Shown here: positions 12,277 to 24,958 of the stretch, piece after piece | How positions within the stretch are numbered: the stretch's first letter is position 1 | Layout of the letters: every line of letters starts with the position of its first letter | Assembly: GCA_001683735.1 (NCBI GenBank) | Contig: LUGG01000003.1 | Coordinates: 2,604,001 to 2,668,000 of the forward strand | Direction: 5' to 3' | DNA from: Grifola frondosa | Lineage: Eukaryota; Basidiomycota; Agaricomycetes; Polyporales; Grifolaceae | DNA: 64,000 nt | The notes under the pieces: model-generated | Databases searched by the model: none | Told to the model about the DNA's origin: nothing | The model's input: the letters and a program-made list of their open reading frames with translations, nothing else | Program-made: the position numbers and the translations under genes

Positions 12277-14888
12277 TCAAATGGAGGCTCTATATAGGGC
12301 TGCGTATAATCCGTTACGCTTGAGAAGCTCGTGGTGTGTGCCGAATTCTGCTATTGTCTACAATGTGGGAATGCGTTAGGATGGTAAGGCATTAGCCGAG
12401 TTAAGTCACTCACGCCGTTCTCCATCATGGCAATTTTATCGGCCTTCCGTGCAGTCGATAAACGATGTGTCACAAAAATGATAGTCTTGGTTCTGTTACC
12501 GTCCGGTGTCCTAGAGATTTTCTCGATGGTTTCGAACACACGATTTTGTGCGTGAGCATCGAGGGATGAGGTCTGGAAGAGCAGTGTCAAATAATGCACA
12601 CGGTAACGTATTGCGTACTATATATTTACTGGTTCATCCAGCAGAACAAGGCCAACCTCAGGTCGGTCAGCCCTCATGAACGCTCTGGAAATCGCTATTC
12701 TCTGCCACTAGGAAAATTGACACGAAGTTCAGCACTGACAGTGCACCAGAAGATAATTACCCCACATACTTCGCCACCCGATAGACCATGTGGGGGGACA
12801 TAATTAGAGCAGCCAGCAGACGTAGGGGAATACCCAGCGCGGTCGCAGCCAGTAACGTCGAGCTTCGTTTTTACGCCCCTCGGTAGTGCATGGACCAGGT
12901 CCGCCGCGCCTGCGAGGTGCATCGCCGCCTCTATGGCTCCAGGGGTGTGCATGTCCTGTATATACCCGATACCGACGTTCCCCTTAACAGAAGTGTTGAA
13001 TTTAGAAAATCCTTGGAACACGGCGGTGATATGCGCGTGGTAATCGGATGGTCGAATCTTTCGTATGTCGGTGCCGTTCACGAGGAATTCCCCGCTGTCG
13101 AAATCGAATATACGTAGCAGTACATTCGCCAAAGTGGATTTACCTGCAGGAAGCGGAAAAGTAATGTCTACCATGGTAAAATTTAACGGTAGATGACACT
13201 AACCTGACCCATTATGCCCAACAATTGCCAGTGTTTCGCCAGCTTCAATAATGAGATTAACGTCTCTCAGACTTGGCACTGGACTACCTGGATATGTGTA
13301 ATCCAGATTTCTTCAACAGCTTAAGCTCGGGATATCAGCGCAATAGCAAGTTATCCACTGACCTCATTTCGATCTTCATTCCTCCAGGGGAACTCCTATA
13401 TTTTACGACTATGTCAGGCTTAGGCTGCAGCCGCGGCTCAAGTTCCATGGCAGCAAAGAATGCTCCCATCATGAAAATACTTTGGAAAACCATCCTAATC
13501 GTGTGCAAGAGGTTCCCAGCGGTAAGGAAGAGGCATTGTACCGAGCTGCGATAGAGTGTAAATGCACCCAACGAATTTGAAGACGACTGAAGGATTAATA
13601 CGAGAGGAATCTGCACAAATATGGTCAATGATAAATAGCATGGATGGTAACTGACCTACATGCTGCAGAGTTGAGAAGAGTCCAGACACATTGAATCCCG
13701 ACAAAATTTTAGAAACGAAATCCCAGTCATCTATAGGTTGTTTCTGCTCAAGTCCTAGCATAGCCTTCCTTGCTCGTGCCCAAGAATGCAATATCCACGG
13801 TCCGAGACCGAATAGGATAATCTCCGGACGGTACGGATCACTGTGTGCCAAATTGCGCATTCTCTCCTGTTTTGCAGCCGTACGGACTTCTTGGATATTA
13901 CTAAAATCCTCGAAGTATTTTGGACCTCCGCCAAGCCATCTGTACCCCAGAGGAATAAATGACGAAATGAGGGAGAATGCGAGAACGGATACAGATGTAC
14001 CACCAAACGTCAAGGATGAAAGCAGCCAGATATGAGAGATGAGCTCGGAAATCAGCGTCAAAATGCGCATGAAATCGAAGGGCGAAAGGAATCCGAACGC
14101 AGACATGCCATTGAAAGATCGGACGAAAAGGTCGGACTCGTGTAAGAGATCGCGGACGACCGGATCCGCTAGAGTCGGGACATCCAATCGTACTCGCTGC
14201 TCCATTTGTTTATATTCTATGAGGTAACGAGCGGACCCGTGGACAATCGTTTCATTGGATGTCCTATATCAAACTAATGTGAGCGACGTGCATGCGTTGG
14301 TCAGGTTCTGGACGCACGCGAAGGCGTCGAGGATGCTTTCTACGCCCATCCTGAAGACCTCAATGAGAATATGTCTGACGAGCCGAGGTGTTGTATATTC
14401 TCCGGAGGATAGCATCGATTGGAGCTGACGATGCATAAAAGTTTATTTAGCGGATGTGAAAGCCGAAAAGTACATCGAACAAACCTCGTTTATTATCAAC
14501 GCCTGTGAATAGCCTCTAAAAGCAGGAAATATTCCGCGAACAATGTCGACCACAACCATCAAGACTGTTCTTAACGGGTGTGTTTTCCACAAGAGAGAAA
14601 ACAGATCAGAGGCACAGAGATTCGAAATCTTGTAAGCAAGGGTCACGTTAGCCCTGGTGAGGGGGCGAAGTGCACCAGGTGCAAGAAATTCAGGATTTTT
14701 CTGAGAAGCAGATCGAGAGGAAATCCAAGCATCGTACAATGTATCGCCTGGTTCACAAGTCGATTTGCGAGAGCGTTTGTGAGATCCGAGACCGCTGATT
14801 TTAGAGCGGCCTCGTTGGTATAGGAACGCAAGCTTTCCGACATAGGTGAGGAGAGGCCAGACAGCAGTGCGTTGAGCTGTGAACGCAT
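12277..14888 (-). CDS. ABC transporter, single TMD-NBD half-transporter (ABCB-like)
   Basis: ATP-driven membrane exporter with one membrane domain followed by one nucleotide-binding domain. I chose ATG 14888 because the frame is closed by a stop upstream. The N-terminal two thirds carry hydrophobic segments ([58 protein letters not shown]). The ATPase domain follows over several exons: [20 protein letters not shown], Walker A GHNGSGKST (split by an intron), Q-loop region [11 protein letters not shown], signature LSGGE then [10 protein letters not shown], Walker B VLLDEPTSSLD, and H-loop [20 protein letters not shown]. The last exon is [20 protein letters not shown]. All catalytic motifs are intact. 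It should act as a homodimer or with another half-transporter. Substrate cannot be read from the sequence. Confidence 0.85.
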
Positions 14889-15467
14889 GCTGAAGAACAA
14901 TAAGAGGGGTAGACAGCTGCGCGCCCGTTATGAACGGCTTGGGAACCCATGGATCCCGTCCACGTCAGGAATGTTTTTGTTGTACAATTGTCACCCCGTA
15001 AGATGAGATCCGGGGTGTCTTCATTCGTCCGGCGGGCGGAGGCAATTTATGGGAAGCCCGTACCGAGACAAGTTCAGCCACCAAACGGCAACAAATCATC
15101 GGTGTGATCCTTGAGGCGAGATGATGGTCAAAATTGGAAGGACAGACGCAAAAAACCGGAGAGGCTTAACACATTTTGAACGCAAATACACAGGAAAGGA
15201 GACATTGGCACTCGGCATGTATTGGGAGGATACGCCTGGAAACACCCTTTGAGGTGTCCTGAAATGTCGACAAAGACTGCAGAGAGCTCATTTCTCAACA
15301 ACAAGCCTTTACACTTTCCTTTTCAGTCAGTCTGTCCGTAGCCACGTGCTCGCAAGTAACTCGAAAGATCATCCCATGAAAGTTTATTCGTTTATTTCTT
15401 TTTAGCCGCCTCTGGCGAACTCACCCCACTTTAATTTTTGTCTCCCACCTCCTCACCTCCCACAAAA
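14889..15467. promoter_or_regulatory. Divergent spacer between ABC transporter and GTP cyclohydrolase I
   Basis: About 580 bases without a supported gene. A CACGTG E-box lies at 15343-15348, and the stretch just before the GCH1 start is pyrimidine-rich (CTCCCACCTCCTCACCTCCC), as is common at fungal transcription starts. Presumed to contain both promoters. Confidence 0.4.
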
Positions 15468-16609
15468 ATGTCTCTAGATGTCCCCTCCCTGCAGACACAG
15501 CTTGATGAGAGCCTACAGAGATTGCAAATGAACGAGGAAGGCATTGTAGCTGATGGAACTGATGCGCATGTCGACGGCGTGCCTTCACCTAGAGGTGGTA
15601 ACGGCGACCAGCCACACGAATCACTCGCGGCAAGCACATCTCATCACACGTGGAGTCCTCATGTACGCGAAGGCTATGGTTTCCGCCCTACCTCTGGTGT
15701 GTCCACTCCTTTGCACGCCTCGACATCTATACTCCAAGCGGGCAGTCCTCTTCCCGATCCCAACGGCCTCGGGTGGCCCGGTGAGTGCCCACGCTTTGTC
15801 AATCCGTATTTTCCCCCACACGATGTACGTAGCCAAGTCCACCATCTCACGTTTGAATGCAACACCCACCGAACGGGCCGCCCGCGAGCAAAAGCTGTGT
15901 TCCGCTGTACGAACGATCCTCGAATGTATTGGCGAGGACCCAGACAGAGAAGGTCTTGTACGGACGCCAGCACGATATGCACAGGCACTCATGTGGATGA
16001 CGCGCGGATATGAAGAGCGTCTAGCAGGTGCTCTGATATCTGTATCTACCTTGTGACCTTATATCTGAGCAGGTAATACGTTAGACATCATCAATGATGC
16101 GGTGTTCGCTGAGGACCACGACGAGATGGTTCTTGTTCGTAATATTGATATCTCGAGTTTATGTGAGCACCACCTCGTTCCGTTCACGGGTAAAGTAAGC
16201 TTCCAGACGCTGTACTACGTATACACTCGTTGACAACAATAAAACCCAACCTTCTAGATCGCAATCGCATACATCCCTAACAAACTCGTGCTTGGAATTT
16301 CCAAATTGGCCCGCATTGCTGAGACCTTCAGTCGTCGTTTACAGGTCCAAGAGCGTCTGACCAAGCAAATTGCCATTGCAGTACAGGAAGCCATCCATCC
16401 CCGCGGTGTAGCTGTCGTGATGGAAGCAACGTGAGTCAATCCGCAATCAGCGTTGCTCTACTCACGAGCGCGTCGTTAGCCATCTATGTATGACAATGCG
16501 AGGTGTCCAGAAGCCAGGCTCCATCACGGTCACTTCCTGTATGCTAGGGTGTTTCCGGACTCAACAAAAAACTCGCGAAGAATTCCTTACATTAATCAAA
16601 GGCCGCTAA
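15468..16609 (+). CDS. FOL2: GTP cyclohydrolase I
   Basis: Converts GTP to 7,8-dihydroneopterin triphosphate, the first step of folate/pterin synthesis, in the cytosol. Five exons (15468-15780, 15833-16027, 16073-16194, 16258-16430, 16480-16609) add to 933 bases, 310 residues. The first about 105 residues are a low-complexity N-terminal extension. The catalytic domain follows: [39 protein letters not shown], the zinc-binding [31 protein letters not shown], the helix [11 protein letters not shown], then [20 protein letters not shown] with the second zinc cysteine, and [12 protein letters not shown] at the end. Length and motifs match eukaryotic GCH1. It is tail-to-tail with THO2, 216 bases apart. 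Confidence 0.95.
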
Positions 16610-16825
16610 CAAAGACCTTCACATTATCCAGCATGCTTTCTTGCATAATTTACTTTTACCCTGTATCGATTCAACTCGGAAGCATTTGTATTACTCAATT
16701 CAACATTGTCATACTCATGTAGATGGGGTACCGGCTCGGGTCAGTTGGGATGTGTTTGACTCAATATTACAATCAATTATACAATAGCAACGCAAAAATG
16801 TGGCGATTAGTGCTACAAATGTCCT

Positions 16826-19800
16826 CTAGTCTTTCCGGCCTGATCTTGACTTTTCTGCCAGCTGCGGATCAATGGGAAGCAACTTCTTGGCGAGGCCATG
16901 GTTTGTGGATGACTCGTAGCGATTACGGATGATGCGGGGTCGCTTGGGTGCTTGGGCGGTCTGCTCATTCACACCGGGCGCGGCGTCATTCCCATCCTTT
17001 TCCCGTTCTGGTAAAGAGTTAGTTTGGGGGCACAATAACAGTCCGACAGCAGAACACACCTGATAAGGTCCGCTTTCTTCCACTGTCTCGCTCGTCGTCC
17101 CGAGCGGATGTGCCACCCTTGCGGTCCCCCATGGGTTCTGAACGATAGCTCAACGGTGCCTGAGGCAAGGAGCGGGGAGCTTCATCCCCAATGCGCTGGC
17201 GAAGACTCCCTCCGGGCATAGGCTCCTGGGAAGGCCCGTTGCTCGCACCCCCGGCAGGTTTGCTCGGAACAGCATGTGGGGGCTGTTCTCGCTGTGCCTT
17301 CCAATCCCGGTCACGTCCCAATGAACCTTCAGCCTTTAAGCGCGAGCCGTCGCCTGATGTCATCGCACGGGGAGCAGAGGGCGTCGTTGGAGGTAGTGCC
17401 TTAGCCGAAGCTGGCCCATCAGGAACCCGTTTGTCGCTCAACTGTGATATAACGTGTCATTATGTGGCATGGCTGCAAACACGGCTGCAGACATACCTTC
17501 GTATCGATCGAGAGAATTCTGCTGTCGGGCTCTGGCACATCTCGCTCCTTCCTGCGTCGTTCTGAATCGCGACCTCTGTCGTGACCATCCTTCTCTGAAG
17601 ACCGTCGACTACGGTCTTCGTGATGGCTATCCTTGCGAGAAGCACGCTTGGAGGATCGGTCAGGCTGATAGACTAGATGAGCCCACATAGAGCAACTTGC
17701 CGGAAATGAAATAGCTTACCTCGTCGTCTGCAGGCCTCCTTCTCTTGCCAAGGGAATCCTCAGGGCGATGTCGGGTAGTGTCAGGTCTGCTGGGCAAACC
17801 GCGTTCATCAACCGTTACAGACGTAGGTGCAGCAGCGGTAGAACCGCGAGCGGAGGCCTCCCGCTCCTTCCTGCTTTCGCGGTCGCGGTCCTTCTCATCA
17901 CGGCGGTGTCTGTCACGATCTCTATCACGGTCGCGCTCCCTGTCCCGTTCCCTGTCCCTATCACGGTCTCTATCGCGCTCGCGATCTTTGTCGCGGTCTC
18001 TTTCGCGGTCTCTTTCTCTGTCTCTGTCACGCGCACGGTCCCTATCCCCGTGTCTATCCCGACCTCTATCTCTTTCTCTCTCGCCATCTTTGTCTCTCTC
18101 ACTTTCACGAGCACTCCTTCTTTCGCTCCGGGTAGCTTCGCGGCGGGAAACCTCGCGCGAATCTTGCCGAGACTCGCGGTCCGGTCGTTTCTCATCAGGA
18201 CGTTCACCATCTCCAGCGGATCCACGTGTTGACCGACGGCCGCCACTGGTGCGACTCTCTACGCTAGCATTTCTGGTCCCAGGGCGACTAACTGGCGAAG
18301 GAGAGCGGCGACGTGATGGTGAGGGAGCAGGTGGCGCGCCTGCTTGACCTCTCGGCTCGCTTGGAAGTTGTTTCTCCTCAACATTCTCCGTCGAAGAGCG
18401 AGTCTGCTTGGCAGTCTCTCGAAGCTCTTGCGCCGATAAGGTCTGGCTCGGAGTAGAAGGCGGAGGCATAGCCTGCTGGGGTTCGGCTCGAGGAGCCTTT
18501 GCGTCCACGACACTCGTGGCTCGGGGTGATTGGGGTAGTGACCTAAGGGGAGGAGGTCGAATACTCGAGGGCTGGGCAGGTGTTGGGGGTCGCGAGCCAT
18601 GACTTGCACGAGAGAAATCGCTGGTTGCAACTGGGATTGGTGAGCCCACCTTTGCCGCATCGCTGATACCATTCTCACGGACGCTTGCAGGCGGAGGAAC
18701 GGCAGAGGAGTCCACGTCCATTGCGTCTGCTTTGCTAAGCGCTTTGACGCCATTACTCTTGATTTCCTCGACTACCTTCGGCTCTGGCCTTATTCTCTTT
18801 ACCACCTCGGGTCTGGGTATACTAAAGGACAAATTTAGAACACCGAAATATCTGATTGTATTAAGCACCGACCTCTCCAAGGCTAATTTGGTAGCTGTAG
18901 GGCGATCTCCCGTTGCAGATGAGACGCCGTTGAGCAATTGCGCGCGAGGAGCAGAAGGTGTTGACGGTGGCGGAGCCGGTGCCATACGTCGCGTGTCTCC
19001 AGTAGCATGACCAGGCGTCATAGGTGGTGCATTAGTGCGAGTTTTATCAGCAGAAACCGGTAAGCCCTTGGCAGGAGTAGCGGCCTAAGCAAAACGGATG
19101 AATTAGTGTAAATTTGCGAACAACAGACAATGTACTCACTTTCATGTGAGCACTGGATGCCAGCCATATTGGTTCTCTCTTCTTCAGACTCGCAAAGTAT
19201 CTGTTGGCCCATGTCAGTTTAACCAAAGACAACTAGAGGCTATAAAGAGACGGGCTGACGCTCTGGCCAAAATCTTGAGATCCCCGCGTTCTTCCTTCTC
19301 CAATAACCTCTCCATGGCTCTGGCAAGGGTAGGACCGCTGAATTCGTTTACCGCGGCAACAGGGAATACGGGGAGTATTTCCTTCAAGACAATAATAGCA
19401 TTGTAAACGTGCATGAACTCCCCAGACTCAATGCAATCCACGAGGCCCTGTGAGACAGATGCATTAGGGACAGCTACCTAAAGATGAAGATTGACGACGG
19501 ACCTTGGTCAACTTCCGACACCATTTGCGCATGATCAGCTTAAAATCCGGCCACTTGATAATATCCTCTTGGGCAATCGTCGGTTTCGAAGCAAAACGTA
19601 ATTGGAGCCCTGGAAAGTACACTAATTTGCCACCAATCTTGGACCGATTCTCTTGTATGAAGAGCTGCTCGTCGTTGAACCATCTTGACAAGTCTGTCAG
19701 AATGCCAAAGAGGAAACGGCCTACGAAACATTATTAGAGCTGTCAATTAACATGAAAACATGTCCTACCATAGTTCCTTGCTTCATATTCACTGCACGAA

Positions 19801-22800
19801 AAGACTACCACCCTGACGTGTTCTCCAAGCAGCTAAAATAATGCGTACGAAGACATCGTAAAAAACAATTTTCAACAAGCTGCACGATCGTACCTTGTCA
19901 TAGCAAAGCAGGGTAGGAAACCCAGGAGTACCTTGCACATGGACCATTTTGATGAACTGTGCACAAAAATCGGCGTCCATAGGAGATAGCAGGCACCGCG
20001 GCTGCAGACAGTGTTCCACGAACGATGACGCTAGGGTAGCTGCCTTTGGATCTGAGAGTGTTGGCTTAGCAGCATATTCATACCAGCTCTCGACAGCTCT
20101 CGAACACCTACTATGTGCGAACCAATGCTGTTTCTCGCGTGCCACGCGCTTGATGGTAAAGGTACGAGCAGCCGTTTGCTGCTTCAGCTCCTGGCTCAAC
20201 AAATATACGTAGTTATTGACCCGGTTGCGCCTATCGCGGTGCACTGGCGCTATTGCCCGTTTGGCCTTGTCAGGAGAGCGTTCCGCCGCAGTGTACTTGG
20301 AGTCTTCTTGACGACTGAGGGCACGCAGGTTGGCGCATTCTTCTTCATACTTCGCGGTTGGGGGGTCAGATCGTAAGCGGACATTTGCCAGAAGGTGAGA
20401 TAGAATCCCGATCTACCGGTCGCAATCAGGAATAGTTCGCGGAAAATGATGACAATAACATTACCCTAGGACTTCAGCAGCATTACCAGGAGCAATTTTT
20501 TTGATATCGTCAAAAAGACGATATAGCTCAGGCACCCAAGGATTCTGTTCCAACACGACCTGCGTTTGTGGGTCTATAGCTTTTCTAGAGACGGAATGAC
20601 ACACCTCTGGAGTGGGTGCAGGGGCCTCAGATATTTCCATAGGAACATCTGTGCTCTGTGCCTCAGGTATAGGAGTCTTGGATTCCGCCGATGCTTCTGG
20701 ATTCGCTGAGGACTCGCCAAGGCTTGGAGAGGCAACGCGAGAAGTGGACGCGTTCGGCTCCCGCTTCGCAGTCAACGCAGCTTTGAGCCGTCTTTCCGCT
20801 TCTACGCTCTCAACACGCTCTTTCTCCTGCATGGCCAAAGCAGCAGCCTGCGCGCAAGGCAGATTAGTCGAGCGTCATTAGCATAAGGTCAAAACATACT
20901 AGTAATGCAGCATTCAACACAGGTCGGATGATCTGCATGCATATAGGCGCGCTAATCCCATACTTCTCGTTAAGCTCTGTCAAAGAAGGCAACACATTTT
21001 CTGCGTAATCTTGAGAAGAGATCACCGTTGGCGAGTTCAGCATTTCCAGATATTGAAGCAGGACCCCATGCGTCTAAGAGCGGCGTCAATACCTGCAGAA
21101 GAGAAACTGTTGTTTGGACTGACCGTATCATACAAACTAGCGAGTGACTTGAGATGGGCGTCCGGCGCACGGAAGACGCACGACTGCCGTTGTTGAGCGA
21201 TTTGTATAAGGAGTGGCAGGGCGAGAGAAGAATCCATCAGGTACTTCCCAATTCTTGAGGGAGCCCGAAGATGAGTGCCATTGGAAGGATCAACACGAGC
21301 CCCACGCGTAGTAGAGGCAACTGCTTCAATGCGAAGCGTTGGCCCACCCGCCATGGCCGCAATCTGCGAGTCAGAGAGGCTGGGCAGGGGTTCGATACCA
21401 ACCATCTTCCATATCAGCTCACGCAGCACGATAATCTCTGTCGTCTGTCCGTTGTAGAGTTGGTGCACGACATACTTGAGGAGGGGTGTCATATCGGCAG
21501 AAAAATTGCGATAAAGCATTCCACTGAAGGATGCAAGGTCTTGACATGAGTGAGTATGGAATTGCAAATCACCACACCAAATGCAACTTACTTTGGAGCC
21601 AGTCCGAGGTGTTCACACCATCATCCTTCACTCGATCCTTGTTAGGATCTGCCATAGCGTCTATGATGACGTACCCGAGGACATCGAACCCCACAAGGGT
21701 AACATAGCTGACTGCTTGGACGATCACCGAAGCCAGATTGTCGTAGGCCATGATTTGCTTCACAGCATTCGTAAAGAAGATGATCGGGTCGGTGTGAGCC
21801 AACTTGGCAACCGCCCCAGAGAGCGAGTCAAGAGTATCGTGCGAGAGACGGCGCAGAATACCCTTTGATTCGCGGTCCGCTTGGACTTGGCGAACTCGGA
21901 GTTCCGGGTGCGACTGGTAAGTCTTCATCTTCCACTCACCATATAGCCTCCACCGGAGTGTCACCTCGAATAAGGAGAGGAGACGCCATAGTTCAACAGA
22001 ACAGACACCATTCCCGCGGAGCAGCGGCAGAGCCGGTATGAAATACCGTCGCAACATCTTGAACCAGAAGCTGTAAGTTGGGTGTTCAAGATCCGATACC
22101 ACCCCTTTCTTCTCTGGGTCAATCTGCATCTGTTTCAGATCATGAGCATACTCACTACCCGTGAACGTGAATGTTAACTTACCGCTGTCCCCATATGCGT
22201 ACGTCCCAAACGGACGAGCTTCGTCCAGAACGTGGAGTCATGCGACATGTGCAATCCAACTAACTGCATTAATGGTTCCAAGACGTCGATGATATCGTCC
22301 AACGTTGAGCAGACAGGAATGCGTTGCGACCAATCCGGGAAGAAAAAGACGAAGTCGATGCTACTAGTGCTTGTCGGAGTAGGAGCCATAAGTGTGAGAA
22401 GCGGCCTCCGGTCGGGCGCTGGGACCATGCCAGCCGAGCCATACCGTTGACGAGGGTGCATGAAGCCAGAGGTCGCTTCCTTTGTGGGCCAAGTGGTATC
22501 GTAGAGTGATGAGATAGAATGAGTGAGTATGCGAAGCATTAAATCCGCGACCTCAGGATAAGCATCTATCATCCACGGGTATTTCGACATGATAGCAACT
22601 GCGGGTCGCAGAGCTCCAATAGACAGCAAGGCACCTGAGCAAACCGCGTCTCTGGTTTGGCACTTCTTTGACCTTGACCGTCTTCTCGGGTTCCGGGGCG
22701 GCAGCTCGTGGTTTTGGTGTCGAACCACTAGAGTCCAGGGGTCCAGCCATGGCTAGTTGACTGACCCTCGCTCCGGATATTCTGGACTGAACATTGGAAA

Positions 22801-24312
22801 GATAGGCCTTGTGATAGTCATCCATTTTATCATCTGACGGGGTGATCTGCGAGAGCTTGTGTTGAGTAACGGAAACGCAGATCTCCGAAAGGACATCGCT
22901 CACATGAGGATAAAGATCTTCGACAGTCAAGAACCCCTCCCGGATTAATATGGCGGCCAATAGATACAAATTTCGCGGCGTAGTTTCAGTCACATCCGGG
23001 GACTATCATGATTTGGGTGAATACGCCACTGCAGGACTGATAGTCACGTACCTGATAATAAGTGAATTTAAAGCCCAATACTTGACCCAACACTCTAGTA
23101 TTACTGCTGTCCTTGATCTCATCAGAGACCCCGGTCTGAGCCTCTGCCAACCGCATCACTTCGTCTAGCGTCTTCCCTTTGTACTGTGCAGGTTCTGAAT
23201 CGACCGCCATTGATCGCTCATCTTCCCGCTTCACGCTTCGTTTCTTTCGACCCCAAGGAGAAAACGACAGGAACGCAATGAAGAACTTGTGATGAGTCAT
23301 AAGGTGAACTGAGAAGACATCAAGAATGATGTCCAGGGCGCGGTTGGGATCAAGATCAAAGTACCCAATGAGACCAACCGTCCGTTCCCATGCAGGTCGG
23401 GCACGGGCGTCGATCGCATCAGACGTCTCCATAGGTCGACCAGAAGCGGAAGAATGAGGAGGACCAAGACTGCTAGTCAACTCGGTAGTGAGTTTACTAT
23501 ATCCTTCAGACTGCTCGCGAAGCAGATTGAACTTGTTTTGCTTGTAGCTGATGGCATTGATCAGGTAAAGGTCGGTTGTTTTATATATCGACGTGGATAC
23601 TCACAAGAGTCCTGTCCTAGCGCGAATCTCTTTCCTTTCAAAGGCAGCCTTATCGGCGATGAGGCCGACGCTGGCAACCAAGCTCAAGTCCAATCTTTCT
23701 CTGCAGACATCCACGTCGAGAACACCAATGGACTACATAAAACTAGGTGAATTGCGACCAAGAGACCAGAAACACGCCACTCACAAGTAGCCGTTTCACA
23801 ACAAGGACCAATGTCTCCTTGTCCGCTTCAGCATTCTTCTTCGCCTTGACTATCTGCGCGACGGTGGCGGCAGGCATGGCGCCTTGCTCTGCGGAGCTTG
23901 CTGCGTTTTTCGCGTCCGCGAGAATTTCCTCGAGCTCAGAATCGATGGACCATACTGCATCCACTAAAATCTCGCCAAAAGAGATCACATTGGCTGACTT
24001 GTCAGAAGCGATCGAAGACGACGGCAAGTGGTCCAGGACAGACTGGACAAAGGCGACGAATGCGTCCACAGAGAGCGGCTTCTTGGGAGACCAGGTTAAA
24101 AGGGTTGAGCCAATGAGGGCGTGATAAACGGTCGTAAGGACATCATTGCAGCCAGGATCCGACGGGTTAGAGTGTGGCGCAAGTACGATGTTACGGCTGC
24201 GTTGACATTTAGTAAGCTCGACAAGAGGAGACAGAGAAGAATAATACCATTCAGACTTGCCGCCTTTCTCCCAGGTAGTGAGATACTTTTGGACTGTCTC
24301 AAGGACATCCAT
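16826..24312 (-). CDS. THO2: THO complex subunit 2 (THO2/THOC2)
   Basis: Largest subunit of the THO/TREX complex, which couples transcription to mRNA packaging and export in the nucleus. It has many exons. The chosen start (24312, MDVLETVQKYLTTWEKGGKS) is a normal-looking N-terminus; an in-frame ATG at 24390 is also possible. Recognisable blocks are KQNKFNLLREQSEGYSKL, ARPAWERTVGLIGYFDLDPN, SKYPWMIDAYPEVADLMLRI, and near the C-terminal third WFNDEQLFIQENRSKIGGKL followed by GLQLRFASKP. The last about 450 residues form a disordered tail of Arg/Asp/Glu/Ser repeats ending PIDPQLAEKSRSGRKD. Near 22634-22635 the frame moves by one base between NQRRGLL and ALLSIGALRPAVAIM with no intron that explains it, probably one extra base. 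Confidence 0.85.
17850..18160 (-). repeat. RD/RE/RS low-complexity coding repeat in THO2
   Basis: A dense run of short Arg-Asp and Arg-Glu units (read on the minus strand) within the THO2 C-terminal tail; on the plus strand it appears as CGGTCTCTATCGCG-like units. THO2 orthologues often have charged RD/RE/RS tails that bind RNA. The degenerate hexanucleotide periodicity explains long open frames in the other five frames here; these are not genes. Confidence 0.8.
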
Positions 24313-24958
24313 GGAGGATTGAAAAGGAGTTTCTTGTTTGGACAGTGGATGGTGGCGAAGAGAGTAGAGTTGTTGTGGTTTGTTGTGCAACGCCTTTAGC
24401 TGGTGGCCGCCACAAGCGATCCGCTTGCTCTACTTCCGCCTCGAATTGTCGATTTAATCAAATGTCATCATGTTCCTCATATCATTTCTAAGTATGTGCT
24501 TCGGACTGTATCTCACTCTCCTCTTCTGTCTACATTCTGGATGAAGGCTTTATTTCGACATTGGAACCCCAATTGCACAAAATCGCATCTAGCGTCTCGC
24601 CAGGTTCTTTGTGGTCTTACACGTCGCCGATCAGCGCTCAGCTCCGAACCGCCATGTGCTGCTCTGCGCACCGCACGTCTTTCTAGGCATCAGACACTGT
24701 TCGAACATGTCAGTTTGAATCAGGTTGTTGGTGCCTTGGCCTTTATTGGTATAACGCCAAGTGGACGGTGGCGTCTGCACCCAAGTTTCCCTGATCTGTT
24801 CTATCCGCGATTCTCACGTTCACCAAGCCCGAAACGACATCCCGCATAGCCCTCTATCTCCTATCCTTGTGCCTATATAAAATGACTCCGACTTTTTCAA
24901 TGCCGCCGCTCTTCTGCCTTCAGTCCGGTTGGTCAAGCTAGTTCCGTGCTCTTTGCTG
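24313..24958. promoter_or_regulatory. Divergent spacer THO2 / GH105 with TATA box
   Basis: About 645 bases between the two start codons. A good TATA element (TATATAAAA) lies at 24874-24882, about 80 bases before the GH105 ATG. A 149-codon open frame (24403-24849, plus) lacks an ATG at its start and resembles nothing known, so I do not call it. Confidence 0.45.

Noticed and set aside
12147..12360. Further PHO81 exon overlapping the ABC gene end
   Set aside because: A GT-AG pair exists after DGVLTYFNY, but the resulting tail is mostly antisense to the ABC C-terminus and looks non-native; the stop at 12146 was preferred.
17745..18347. 200-codon plus-strand frame rich in Ser/Arg/Leu opposite THO2
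   Set aside because: Antisense shadow of the RD/RE repeat, where hexanucleotide periodicity removes stops from all frames.
24403..24849. 149-codon plus-strand frame between THO2 and GH105
   Set aside because: It begins without ATG, carries no motif and lies over the presumed promoters, including the region next to the TATA box.
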